Counted from the first letter of the stretch, positions 1 to 6,180 are shown. The stretch is 10,091 nt of DNA from a bacterium (GCA_022842225.1 JALHPX010000067.1:1-10091); one strand, 5' to 3'. Translations and numbers: made by a program. Notes: generated by a model from the sequence alone, not told the origin.

Positions 1-221
1 ATGTGCTCGCCCCGTTAGAGAAGGACGGGCTGACGCTCGCCCCCGAAGCGGAACCGCGGACGCTCGTGCGGCGGCTCTGGTTCGATCTCCTGGGATTGCC
101 ACCGACTCCCGAAGCCTGGAATCAGTGGACCGTGCGTCTGTCGGCCGGCACGCCTGGTGAGCGTGACTCGGCCTATCACAGGCTGGTCGATGAATTGTTG
201 GAGTCCCCCCTCTCTTTCTAA
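1..221 (+). pseudogene. Fragment of a planctomycete-type DUF1549 (PSCyt2) protein, open at the window edge and broken at its 3' end
   Basis: The reading frame beginning at base 3 encodes about 72 residues that match the N-terminal part of DUF1549 as I know the family: a 'VLAPLEKDGLTLAPEAEPRT' stretch, then 'LVRRLWFDLLGLPPTPEAW' (family pattern: RR, then DL, then GLPPTPEE) and 'YHRLVDELLESP'. In intact proteins the SP is followed by roughly 'xxGERWxRHWLD'; here the frame instead reads LSF and stops at 219-221. DUF1549 proteins are large and usually cytochrome-associated; their function is poorly defined. The segment is clearly richer in G+C than the gene it runs into, and it lies antisense to the tail of the neighbouring minus-strand gene. 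I infer foreign or mis-joined DNA rather than a functional short gene. The native upstream start is outside the window. Confidence 0.6.
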
Positions 222-1208
222 TTGGCGCAAATATAGAGCTGGGGAATGTTGGACTTGGTCGATAGAGATGACGTCAGTGTATTGCTTGAGATGATGCAAA
301 ATCCCGATCATATGAATGGTATGGGTCAAGACGACAACGGGCCCATCGCTCTGGCGAATTTGTTCTGCCATGAATAGATCCCGGCTACGATTGCTGAGTA
401 GGCGGCGCTTTTCTTGGTACTTGAAATCGAAACCGTCTCGAAGGTTTTGGAAGTAGGAATCAAATTCGCTTTCGATCACCTTGAGTAGTTCTGGGTTGGG
501 AGCATAGCTCCCGGCAAGTTCCAGCATGATTTTCTTTGCATCGGCCGTCTCAAGGTTAAGAGAATGCAGAGTGTTTGCAGTTGCTTGCATAGTAGCCAGC
601 GGACCCAACCTCCGCAGTAAGTACTGGAGGACTTTTGAGTTTAATTCTAGATCCATATTTACAGCGGGCAGACCCAGTAAAATCGCTTGGCGTGCGGCTA
701 CGCCAAGTTCGGCCCCTTGAAAATAAGTCTCATCGATGGGGCGTTCTAGAGAGTTTTTTCTGTCAGTGATGAAGCGCATGAAGTTGTCCTGCGACTCACC
801 ACCCCCCTGTTCAACAAGTACAGTAGGATTCTTGTTTTTTTGACTGGCCACGGCCGTACTTAGAAAGGCCACCTCTACCGGGTCAGGCTCGCGCGCTGAT
901 CCCCGATGCAAAGTAGTGGCAAAGTACACTTCGATGGGCTTGCCCAAGGCATTAGTTAGCGTGAAGTAGCCTGAAAACCGCATTTCGTAGCCACCAGGAA
1001 CTTTCGTTCCGCGACTAGACTCATTCATAAACTGCCTCGCGTCTTCAAGAGGCATCGAGCGTACAACGGGACTTCTAGACGCTCGACCCAGTTGCTTCAC
1101 CCGGGTCAAGCAATAGTGCATCCAGCTTTTGCTGCTTTGGGGCGGCTTGGCGAACGCGGGGGAGCTGAGTACAAAGCACAACGATACCAATAAAGGTTTG
1201 CCAGCCAT
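15..1208 (-). CDS. Secreted TraB/TIKI-like protein, C-terminus replaced at a junction
   Basis: Chosen start is the ATG at 1208; a TTG two codons upstream is less likely. Residues 1-20 form a signal peptide (short basic start, hydrophobic core, AFA|K cleavage after residue 20), so the protein should be periplasmic or secreted. The mature part shows the pattern of the TraB/TIKI/EreA-ChaN superfamily: 'YFATTLHRG' with His101 (family: GTxH), 'PTVLVEQGGGE' with Glu133, 'GAELGVAARQAILLGLPAVNMD' split as GAELGVAARQ-AILLGLPAVNMD near 165-186, 'NRSRDLFMAEQI' near 273-284, and 'VVVLTHTIHMIGI' with His299 (family: VGxxHxxG). Some members are metal-dependent proteases or esterases; the substrate here is unknown. 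Genuine sequence seems to end near residue 329 (about base 222). The remaining ~68 residues, rich in R, P and G, are the antisense of the DUF1549 fragment. It lies 29 bp downstream of cheD on the same strand. The family call is from motifs only. Confidence 0.6.
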   Translation of the reverse strand: MAGKPLLVSLCFVLSSPAFAKPPQSSKSWMHYCLTRVKQLGRASRSPVVRSMPLEDARQFMNESSRGTKVPGGYEMRFSGYFTLTNALGKPIEVYFATTLHRGSAREPDPVEVAFLSTAVASQKNKNPTVLVEQGGGESQDNFMRFITDRKNSLERPIDETYFQGAELGVAARQAILLGLPAVNMDLELNSKVLQYLLRRLGPLATMQATANTLHSLNLETADAKKIMLELAGSYAPNPELLKVIESEFDSYFQNLRDGFDFKYQEKRRLLSNRSRDLFMAEQIRQSDGPVVVLTHTIHMIGILHHLKQYTDVISIDQVQHSPALYLRQLEREGGLQQFIDQPVIGRVTLTRRAGRQTHGPLIPGFGSRWQSQEIEPEPPHERPRFRFGGERQPVLL

Positions 1209-1214
1209 TCTCAA

Positions 1215-1223
1215 ATTATATCA
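1215..1223 (-). promoter_or_regulatory. Extended -10 promoter (TGATATAAT) for the TraB/TIKI-like gene
   Basis: On the minus strand TGATATAAT is a perfect extended -10 element (TGnTATAAT), lying only 6 nt upstream of the ATG at 1208. No good -35 is seen, which an extended -10 can tolerate. Transcription would start at or within a base or two of the ATG, and no Shine-Dalgarno is visible, so the transcript could be leaderless. Read-through from cheD, whose stop is at 1238-1240, is also possible. Confidence 0.4.
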
Positions 1224-1237
1224 GTACAGACCAGTGA

Positions 1238-1741
1238 TTAGATTTCGACCGCTTGCTCGCCCATTTTCTTCGAAAAAACTTTGTACTGGCTAGTATCGAT
1301 CCAGACTTCCCGCGCCAGGCTCCCACCGTAGTCTGTGCCTAAGATCGGAACTTTCAAGTGGTTCAGAATATCTGTGACGGCCTGCAGATTTTTAACGCCT
1401 ATCTGGAACGAGTCCGTGGATTTAGATTCGCTTGCAAACATATTGGCGCCACCCGCTAGCTTCGCCTGCAAACGATGGGCGCCGGGTAGGGGAATTCCCA
1501 TTCTCCTGAGCAGTTCCATAATGGCGGTATCGGCGTACTTACCTGCGTCTTCCTTCTTAAGAGCTGCTGGGGCGCCAAACGGTCTGTCGTTAGTCGGCAG
1601 CATGATGTGCGCCATGCCAAAGAGCTTTTGCCGTTTATCAAACAACACAAGAGCAATGCAGGAGCCCACGGTGGTCTTGAGCACATCGGGAGGCCGAACG
1701 AGGTCCAATTCTCCGATGGCTAGTACGGTTGTAATGGGCAT
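1238..1741 (-). CDS. cheD: Chemoreceptor glutamine deamidase CheD
   Basis: 167 residues, the normal size for CheD. The protein hydrolyses specific glutamine side chains of methyl-accepting chemotaxis receptors to glutamate, tuning adaptation in the cytoplasm; in other bacteria it also binds CheC-type phosphatases. Visible family signatures: 'TTVGSCIALVLFD' with the catalytic Cys28 and a Thr at 23/24, 'GMAHIMLP' with His45, 'GKYADTAIMELLRRMG' near 67-82, 'AKLAGGANMF' near 93-102, 'FQIGVKN' near 112-118, and 'GTDYGGSLAREV' near 134-145. The catalytic Cys-His-Thr set is therefore present and the enzyme is probably active. It is transcribed divergently from cheX-cheY, 179 bp away, which supports one shared chemotaxis function. 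The ATG start has no obvious ribosome binding site; a TACAAT box sits 5 nt upstream. The family call is very secure. Confidence 0.96.
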   Translation of the reverse strand: MPITTVLAIGELDLVRPPDVLKTTVGSCIALVLFDKRQKLFGMAHIMLPTNDRPFGAPAALKKEDAGKYADTAIMELLRRMGIPLPGAHRLQAKLAGGANMFASESKSTDSFQIGVKNLQAVTDILNHLKVPILGTDYGGSLAREVWIDTSQYKVFSKKMGEQAVEI

Positions 1742-1746
1742 AAACC

Positions 1747-1775
1747 ATTGTATCGACTGTACCGCACAGAGTCTA
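1747..1775 (-). promoter_or_regulatory. Candidate promoter for cheD
   Basis: Minus-strand TACAAT (1747-1752, 5 of 6 to the consensus -10) is preceded at 17-nt spacing by TAGACT (4 of 6 to the -35). The -10 ends 5 nt before the cheD ATG, which would place transcription initiation at the start codon itself. No Shine-Dalgarno is present, consistent with a leaderless message, but the match could be chance. Confidence 0.3.
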
Positions 1776-1842
1776 ACCAGCCCGCGTGGCGAGGCCTAGT
1801 GGTAAATGCGCGCTGCGCAGTGAAGATCCGATGAGACGGCAA

Positions 1843-1871
1843 TTGTGAGACGACCCTCAAGCGGTTAAAAT
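1843..1871 (+). promoter_or_regulatory. Candidate sigma-70 type promoter for cheX-cheY
   Basis: TTGTGA (1843-1848) and TAAAAT (1866-1871) are separated by exactly 17 bp. They match the -35 and -10 consensus at 4 of 6 and 5 of 6 positions. Initiation would be near 1878, leaving a 5' leader of about 40 nt that includes the AAAGGA ribosome binding site of cheX. The rest of the 1742-1920 spacer holds no gene I can support. Confidence 0.5.
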
Positions 1872-1908
1872 AAGACAAGCTTCAACTCCATCTTCACTCA
1901 ATCGTTCC

Positions 1909-1914
1909 AAAGGA
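1909..1914 (+). promoter_or_regulatory. Ribosome binding site of cheX
   Basis: AAAGGA with a 6-nt spacer to the ATG at 1921. It decides in favour of that start over the out-of-frame ATG at 1916. Confidence 0.7.
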
Positions 1915-1920
1915 TATGAA

Positions 1921-2415
1921 ATGTCTGTCGCTGCCGCGTCGTCTGGAAGGGCTGACCTCCAAATCGTGCGCCCGTATATTCAAGCGACGATTGAGACCAT
2001 CATAGTGCTTTGCTCTTTAGAGGTTACTCACAACGATCCTTATTTGCGTGGAGAAGGCCCCGATCTTCCCAAGGATTTTGCGGCAGTCTTCAGCGTGTTC
2101 TCCCGCGGAGCCAATGTCGCCGTCTGCATGGGTTTTCAGAAGGCGGTTTACCAAGGAATAATGGACAAGATGCTGTCCAATTTCGACAACGCCAAGCACA
2201 GCTTGGACGACGGCTTAAAAGAGCTAGTGAATGTGATTTTTTCCAAGGTCCGAGGTTTTGCGAATACGGACGGAAAAGTTTTAAACCGCGGTGTACCCGC
2301 GATTATCTACGGCGAGAATATCAAAGTGAGTTATCTCACCACCGCGAGCCCCATTATTGTTCCCTTTGAAACCGCTGTCGGACCGTTTCAACTCGAATTG
2401 ATTTTGGAAACGTAA
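1921..2415 (+). CDS. cheX: CheX-like CheY-phosphate phosphatase
   Basis: 164 residues, the usual size for CheX. CheX proteins are dimeric cytoplasmic phosphatases that remove the phosphoryl group from CheY and so end the chemotaxis signal. Family features seen: 'VRPYIQATIETI' at 16-27 (family start: NPFIxAT), the second beta-strand region near 52-72, the catalytic helix 'GLKELVNVIFSKVRG' at 98-112 with the key E-x-x-N pair Glu101 and Asn104, 'NRGVPAIIYG' near 122-131, and a C-terminal 'PIIVPFETAVGPFQLELIL' strand pair. Only one ExxN helix is present, as in CheX; CheC has two. The start has a good AAAGGA site. The stop is 25 bp before cheY on the same strand, so the phosphatase and its substrate are probably one operon. 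Confidence 0.93.
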   Translation: MSVAAASSGRADLQIVRPYIQATIETIIVLCSLEVTHNDPYLRGEGPDLPKDFAAVFSVFSRGANVAVCMGFQKAVYQGIMDKMLSNFDNAKHSLDDGLKELVNVIFSKVRGFANTDGKVLNRGVPAIIYGENIKVSYLTTASPIIVPFETAVGPFQLELILET

Positions 2416-2427
2416 TTTTTTGATCTC

Positions 2428-2433
2428 AAGGAG
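2428..2433 (+). promoter_or_regulatory. Ribosome binding site of cheY
   Basis: AAGGAG with a 7-nt spacer to the ATG at 2441, near-ideal. It indicates independent, efficient translation of cheY within the cheX-cheY operon. Confidence 0.8.
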
Positions 2434-2440
2434 CTAAGGA

Positions 2441-2845
2441 ATGTTGCCACAAACTGCGAAGGTCCTAGTTGTCGACGATATGTCTACGATGAGAAAGCTT
2501 ATTAAGAAAAGCCTTAGTGAGCTCGGTTACACCAACGTCGTGGAAGCAGTCGATGGTGAAGACGCTTTCACAAAAATCACCGACGCCTTAAAAACTAACG
2601 CACCTGTTGCGATGGTTCTAAGCGATTGGAACATGCCTAAGATGAAAGGCATCGATCTTCTCATCAAAGTGCGCGGCACCAATGGCACCAAGGCGCTGCC
2701 TTTTATTCTTCTCACTGCGGAATCTGAAAAAGACCAAGTCGCGGTGGCGGTGAAGGCGGGAGTCAGTGAATACCTGCTCAAGCCTTTCACTAAAGATCAG
2801 TTAGCGGAAAAAATTAAGGGCGCGACTGCTCGCAAAGCCGCATAA
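2441..2845 (+). CDS. cheY: Chemotaxis response regulator CheY (single receiver domain)
   Basis: 134 residues comprising one receiver domain and nothing else. All hallmark residues are present: the acidic pair Asp12-Asp13 in 'VLVVDDMSTMRK', the phosphoacceptor Asp62 in 'LSDWNMPKMKG', the switch residue Thr92 in 'FILLTAES', the aromatic switch Tyr111 in 'GVSEYLLKPF', and Lys114. The SDWNMP block and the 'VDDxSTMRxxI' opening are typical of true CheY rather than of general receivers. When phosphorylated by CheA it would bind the flagellar switch (or another motility output) in the cytoplasm. It follows cheX, its likely phosphatase, and ends at a strong terminator. An assignment to a non-flagellar output cannot be excluded because no cheA or flagellar gene lies in the window. 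Confidence 0.95.
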   Translation: MLPQTAKVLVVDDMSTMRKLIKKSLSELGYTNVVEAVDGEDAFTKITDALKTNAPVAMVLSDWNMPKMKGIDLLIKVRGTNGTKALPFILLTAESEKDQVAVAVKAGVSEYLLKPFTKDQLAEKIKGATARKAA

Positions 2846-2861
2846 GAGTTTTCTTCTCCCC

Positions 2862-2900
2862 AAAAAAAAGAGGCAGCTCCCGTAGGGGGCTGCCTCTTTT
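2862..2900. terminator. Strong bidirectional rho-independent terminator
   Basis: Bases 2866-2881 and 2885-2900 form a 16-bp stem (15 Watson-Crick pairs and one T-G) closing a 3-nt GTA loop. The arms read AAAAGAGGCAGC and GCTGCCTCTTTT. The T run at its end serves the + strand (cheY) and the run of eight A at 2862-2869 gives a U tract on the - strand (end of the NUDIX gene). It sits between two convergent transcription units, as expected. Confidence 0.92.
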
Positions 2901-2924
2901 AGTTTGAGTCGTTGTGAGCGCAAC

Positions 2925-3560
2925 TCAAGGCGCAGCCTGGCGCCACCACTGGATTTTTTGCAACAAGCGCTGCATGCTCGTTTCGGTATTCAACTCCAGC
3001 GCGCGCTCAATCGGAAACCATTCCAACGCCTGCGATTCGTCTGAAATTTGAATGGCGCCGGCATCCTTGGCGATAAAGACAAAGCGCGCATCGTAGTGTT
3101 CGTGCGCCACATCCCCTTTGCGTTCCGGAATAGCATGCACGTCGATATCCCAAAGCTGGCGGTTCATATCGCTGCTTAAATCTCCCCACATGCTGGAACT
3201 CACCGGTGCGAGCTGCTGCAAGCCCGATTCTTCCTGTGCTTCTCGAAACGCCACGTTCCATAGATCGGATTCACCGTCGGCGTGCCCTCCGAGTTGCAGC
3301 CACTTATTCAACTTGCGGTGCAGCGTGAGCAGAACACGCGAGCGGTCTTCAGTCACAATGATGGCTGAACCAGTGAAGTGGCCGGGTCCGTGCTCTCTAG
3401 AAAAACACCCTGGCCGTTGGGAATACAGCTCGCGAAACCGCGTGGACACATCCACACCCGTTCTGAGCGAGAGGGGGGCAAAGCGCTCCCACGTGCTCTC
3501 ATAAAATTGTAAGGCCGTTTCAAGTTCAAAGGTGCTGGTCGTGGGTGTCGTAGTTGTCAT
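2925..3560 (-). CDS. NUDIX hydrolase
   Basis: 211 residues from the ATG at 3560. NUDIX enzymes hydrolyse nucleoside diphosphates linked to another moiety using metal held by the Nudix helix. The box is at residues 92-114: 'GHADGESDLW' followed by 'NVAFREAQEESGL', giving the intact REUxEExGU core. The first Glu of the classic Gx5E pattern is Ser (or displaced by one residue), a variation I recall in related 'GGHADG' NUDIX proteins. An N-terminal region of about 60 residues precedes the fold; 'FTGSAIIV' begins it and 'WLQLGGH' leads into the box. The start is fixed by an ATGA overlap with the glycosyltransferase stop; an upstream in-frame start at 3659 would only add residues read from within that gene. 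Last gene of the four-gene operon. Substrate not predictable. Confidence 0.88.
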   Translation of the reverse strand: MTTTTPTTSTFELETALQFYESTWERFAPLSLRTGVDVSTRFRELYSQRPGCFSREHGPGHFTGSAIIVTEDRSRVLLTLHRKLNKWLQLGGHADGESDLWNVAFREAQEESGLQQLAPVSSSMWGDLSSDMNRQLWDIDVHAIPERKGDVAHEHYDARFVFIAKDAGAIQISDESQALEWFPIERALELNTETSMQRLLQKIQWWRQAAP

Positions 3561-4669
3561 GTCTGTTGCTGCTCCGCTGGTAACTCTAAGAATTTTTTCT
3601 CGGGAAATCGCATCTGGGTCAATACTGACCGGATCTGCGCTTGCGCAAATGCGGCGCACTGAGTTTTTTCTAGTTCCGCTACTCGCTCTCCCTGCGAATT
3701 TAAAATGACTTCCAGCGCTTTAGGATCACTCAGGATCGTATCCACGCACTCCGCGATTTGCTCGCTACGGTGGCTCGTTATTTGAACTCCCGCATTCCCT
3801 AACGTCTCGCCGATTGCCGCTCGCAAATTCGCGAATACTGGCAAGTCAAAACGCATGGCTTCAAGCAGAGGAACGCAAAATCCCTCGTGCTGGCTGACGC
3901 AGAGGAAAGCATCGGCTGCGCGGTAGCAGGTCTCCAGCTGAACGGTGTTGAGTCCGGTCCGGAATTCAACCCAGTCTTCAAGTTTCCACAGGTGAATCAA
4001 CTCGTCCAAATAGCGACGATAAAGCAGGTCCTGTTTGCCCACGAGCACCAAGCGGTACTTCGTGGTTCCGAAGCGATTGAGATAGTAGAGAATCTCAAGA
4101 AGCTGCATCTGGTTTTTATGAGGGCAAACTCTGCCCACAAAGAGCAACGTGCGGACTCCATCTTCCCGAATCGGGCCGAAGGGGGAATTCACAGTGCTTG
4201 GTTTAAGATCGAACAAAGGCAAAAGCCGTACGTCGGCAAACCCCATCGCACGCAATTCTTCTGCGTTAAATTCGGAAACGGCAAAGGCCAGCGAAGTGCT
4301 GGCGCGGAAACTTTCTAACTGCTGCCGGCCCTGATTGGCGAGTCGGCTCATTTCTCCATCGTGGCGGAAGAAGTGAGCGGGTGTGATGTTGTGATACACC
4401 ATCGCTTTATTGAGCGGCATATTGAGCAGCAGATCTAACTGCGGATTGCCCTGCGAGTGATGAATCAAAAGCAGATCGCAATCCCAAAGCCGTGCCGGAA
4501 CAAACTGGCGAATCTGATACGCTTCGGGCGCGTAATTTACCGAAGAGAAAATCTCGCCGCCAATGGAGGCGTCGCGAAACGCGTGGCGCAAGAAAACCAT
4601 CTGCTGCGTAATCGCATCGCCGGGTGCTGTGTAAGGGTGGTACTGGTGGACGGTAAAGGGCTGACTCAC
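3557..4669 (-). CDS. Glycosyltransferase, GT4-like (GT-B fold)
   Basis: 370 residues, a normal length for GT4. The enzyme would transfer a sugar from a nucleotide-sugar donor to a cell-surface or lipid acceptor in the cytoplasm or at the inner membrane. The C-terminal donor domain shows 'TLLFVGRVCPHKNQ' at 174-187 (family: FVGRxxxxKN), 'YRLVLVGK' at 205-212, 'VEFRTGL' near 234-240, and 'AFLCVSQHEGFCVPLLEAM' around 254-272 with the E-x7-E pair Glu262 and Glu270. The N-terminal half contains 'LLLIHHSQGN' and 'MVYHNITPAHFF', resembling acceptor domains of GT4 enzymes. It starts with GTG at 4669, overlapping the stop of the upstream 98-aa gene in GTGA, and its own stop overlaps the NUDIX start in ATGA. 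Acceptor and donor sugar cannot be read from the sequence. Confidence 0.9.
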   Translation of the reverse strand: MSQPFTVHQYHPYTAPGDAITQQMVFLRHAFRDASIGGEIFSSVNYAPEAYQIRQFVPARLWDCDLLLIHHSQGNPQLDLLLNMPLNKAMVYHNITPAHFFRHDGEMSRLANQGRQQLESFRASTSLAFAVSEFNAEELRAMGFADVRLLPLFDLKPSTVNSPFGPIREDGVRTLLFVGRVCPHKNQMQLLEILYYLNRFGTTKYRLVLVGKQDLLYRRYLDELIHLWKLEDWVEFRTGLNTVQLETCYRAADAFLCVSQHEGFCVPLLEAMRFDLPVFANLRAAIGETLGNAGVQITSHRSEQIAECVDTILSDPKALEVILNSQGERVAELEKTQCAAFAQAQIRSVLTQMRFPEKKFLELPAEQQQT

Positions 4670-4962
4670 TTAGTGCGCCCCCCGAGTATGCCTTTTTTTA
4701 GCCACGGCGCCGCTCTAAATAAGCGACGGCCGGCACCCAAAAGCGTTGGCAATCCAGGCAATCCCTCTCCAGAAAACTCCTGGTGCAAAGCGCGAAACAC
4801 CGCATAGCGCGTGATGCTGACATGGCTCGGACGAGAATCCCAGCTGCGACGCGCCTTCTGCGCGAAATCGCCGATAGTTCGGAGTTTTTCATCCACTCGC
4901 GTGCTGACTTTCTCGTTCAGCGCATCGCTCAATTTCAAGTCAGCGAGAATGCGAAAAATCAA
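4666..4962 (-). CDS. Small basic protein of unknown function (98 aa) inside the thiolase operon
   Basis: I do not recognise this family. The frame stays open far upstream into the thiolase gene, but the likely start is TTG at 4962: it overlaps the thiolase stop in TTGA and has GGAGG at 4970-4974 with a 7-nt spacer. From there it encodes 98 residues beginning 'MIFRILADLKLSDALNEKVS'. There is no signal peptide. An amphipathic, charged first half (residues 10-40, possibly helical) is followed by 'SHVSITRYAVFRALHQEFSG' (46-65) and a Gly/Leu/Arg-rich, basic end with 'LLGAGRRLFRAAPWLKKG' (74-91) that might bind a membrane or nucleic acid. Its stop overlaps the GTG of the glycosyltransferase. The two 4-nt overlaps and the ribosome binding site argue that it is a real translated gene. 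No function is assigned. Confidence 0.7.
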   Translation of the reverse strand: MIFRILADLKLSDALNEKVSTRVDEKLRTIGDFAQKARRSWDSRPSHVSITRYAVFRALHQEFSGEGLPGLPTLLGAGRRLFRAAPWLKKGILGGRTK

Positions 4963-6167
4963 CTGATAGCCTCCACCAACACCGCAGAAGCTTCGCCACC
5001 GCCAATGCAGATTGCGGCAACGCCGTATTTTTTCTTTTCGGCACGAAGTGCGTGGACAAGCGTGGTCAAAATCCGGGCGCCGCTGGAGCCAATCGGATGT
5101 CCCATTGCCACGGCTCCGCCGCGGATATTGCATTTATCTTCGGAAATACCCAGTTCGCGCATGCAAGCAATTGCAACCACTGCGAAGGCTTCATTGATTT
5201 CAAAAAGGTCGATTTTATCGACAGTCATTCCGGTTTTTTCCATCAACTTCTTCACAGCTCCCACGGGCGCCGTCGTAAACCACTCAGGCGATTGAGCGAA
5301 GCTGGCCTGTCCCAAAATCCGAGCAATCGGCTTTAGACCCAATTGTTTTGCTTTGGTAGCCGAGGCAAGAACGAGCGCGCTTGCTCCATCATTGAGTGAG
5401 CTGGCGTTTGCCGCCGTGACTGTCCCGGTTGGCTCAAAGGAAGGCTTGAGATCGGGAAACTTTTCTAATTTGCCGCGGAACGGTTCTTCGTCGGAATCAA
5501 TGCGCTTGGTTTCTTTTTTCTCGACGACTTCCACCGGCGCCATTTCGGCTTTAAAAGCTCCGCTCTTGGTCGAAGCCATCGCGCGTTCGTAGCTGAGGCG
5601 AGCATAAGCATCTTGCTCCGCTCGGGTAATCTTGCGTTCGCGCGAGCAAAGTTCCGCGCAGCTGCCCATGTGCTGATCGCCGTAGGGATCCCACAAGCCA
5701 TCGTGGATCATGGAGTCGACGAGTTTTGCATTTCCCATGCGCAATCCTTCGCGCGCTTTGGGCAAAAGGTAAGGCGCCAGGCTCATATTTTCCATGCCGC
5801 CTGCTACGGCGATGTGGAACTCGCCGGTTTGAATGCCTTGCGTGGCCAGCATCACGGCTTTGAGACCGCTGCCGCACACGCGATTAATCGTAGTAGCTCG
5901 CGTCGACTTGGGCAGTTTGGCGTACAGAGTGGCCTGACGAGCGGGCGCTTGGCCAATTCCCGCCGGCAACACGCAACCCATCAGCACTTCTTCCACGGCC
6001 TCGGGCTGGATATTTGCCCGTTCTACTGCCGCGGCGATGGCGGTGGCGCCAAGCTTCGGCGCTGGGATGTCCTTTAGCGCACCCAGAAAAGAACCAATTG
6101 GGGTTCTTGCGGCCGATAAAATCCAGACTTCCTCTAGACCGTTGTTTGAATGATTCGTCGTTGCCAT
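4959..6167 (-). CDS. Acetyl-CoA C-acetyltransferase (thiolase)
   Basis: 402 residues, typical for thiolase II. It condenses two acetyl-CoA to acetoacetyl-CoA or, in the reverse direction, cleaves 3-ketoacyl-CoA, in the cytoplasm. The three catalytic elements are intact: the acyl-accepting Cys98 in 'INRVCGSGLKAV', His357 in 'GGAVAMGHPIGSSGAR', and Cys387 in 'AICIGGGEASA'. 'GGMENMS' (123-129) and 'FEINEAFAV' (322-330, with Asn325) are further family signatures, as is 'AARTPIGSFLGAL' near the N-terminus. The start is the ATG at 6167 with AAAGGAG 6 nt upstream; an in-frame ATG at 6245 would overlap the lptE start and lacks such a site. First gene of an operon in which each stop overlaps the next start. 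Biosynthetic versus degradative use cannot be told from sequence, so I give no symbol. Confidence 0.96.
   Translation of the reverse strand: MATTNHSNNGLEEVWILSAARTPIGSFLGALKDIPAPKLGATAIAAAVERANIQPEAVEEVLMGCVLPAGIGQAPARQATLYAKLPKSTRATTINRVCGSGLKAVMLATQGIQTGEFHIAVAGGMENMSLAPYLLPKAREGLRMGNAKLVDSMIHDGLWDPYGDQHMGSCAELCSRERKITRAEQDAYARLSYERAMASTKSGAFKAEMAPVEVVEKKETKRIDSDEEPFRGKLEKFPDLKPSFEPTGTVTAANASSLNDGASALVLASATKAKQLGLKPIARILGQASFAQSPEWFTTAPVGAVKKLMEKTGMTVDKIDLFEINEAFAVVAIACMRELGISEDKCNIRGGAVAMGHPIGSSGARILTTLVHALRAEKKKYGVAAICIGGGEASAVLVEAIS
4970..4974 (-). promoter_or_regulatory. Ribosome binding site of the 98-aa gene, inside the thiolase 3' end
   Basis: GGAGG on the minus strand, 7 nt before the TTG at 4962. 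It lies within the last codons of the thiolase gene and decides the otherwise ambiguous start of the small gene. Confidence 0.65.
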
Positions 6168-6173
6168 GGTGTC

Positions 6174-6180
6174 TCCTTTA
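6174..6180 (-). promoter_or_regulatory. Ribosome binding site of the thiolase gene
   Basis: AAAGGAG on the minus strand, 6 nt before the ATG at 6167. It fixes that ATG as the start rather than the upstream in-frame ATG at 6245. Confidence 0.75.

Noticed and set aside
15..221. Last ~68 residues of the minus-strand TraB/TIKI-like ORF as genuine protein
   Set aside because: They are the exact antisense of a convincing DUF1549 reading frame and have an R/P/G-rich composition unlike the rest; treated as read-through past a junction.
1335..1799. 154-aa ORF on the + strand opposite cheD
   Set aside because: It is the antisense shadow of an unmistakable cheD and has no ribosome binding site or family resemblance.
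3561..3659. Longer NUDIX start at 3659
   Set aside because: The added residues overlap the glycosyltransferase 3' end; the ATGA overlap start at 3560 fits the operon pattern.
4963..5133. Upstream extension of the 98-aa gene to a 155-aa ORF
   Set aside because: The extension lies fully inside the thiolase coding region in another frame and gives Arg/Cys-rich text; the TTG with GGAGG at 4962 is a better start.
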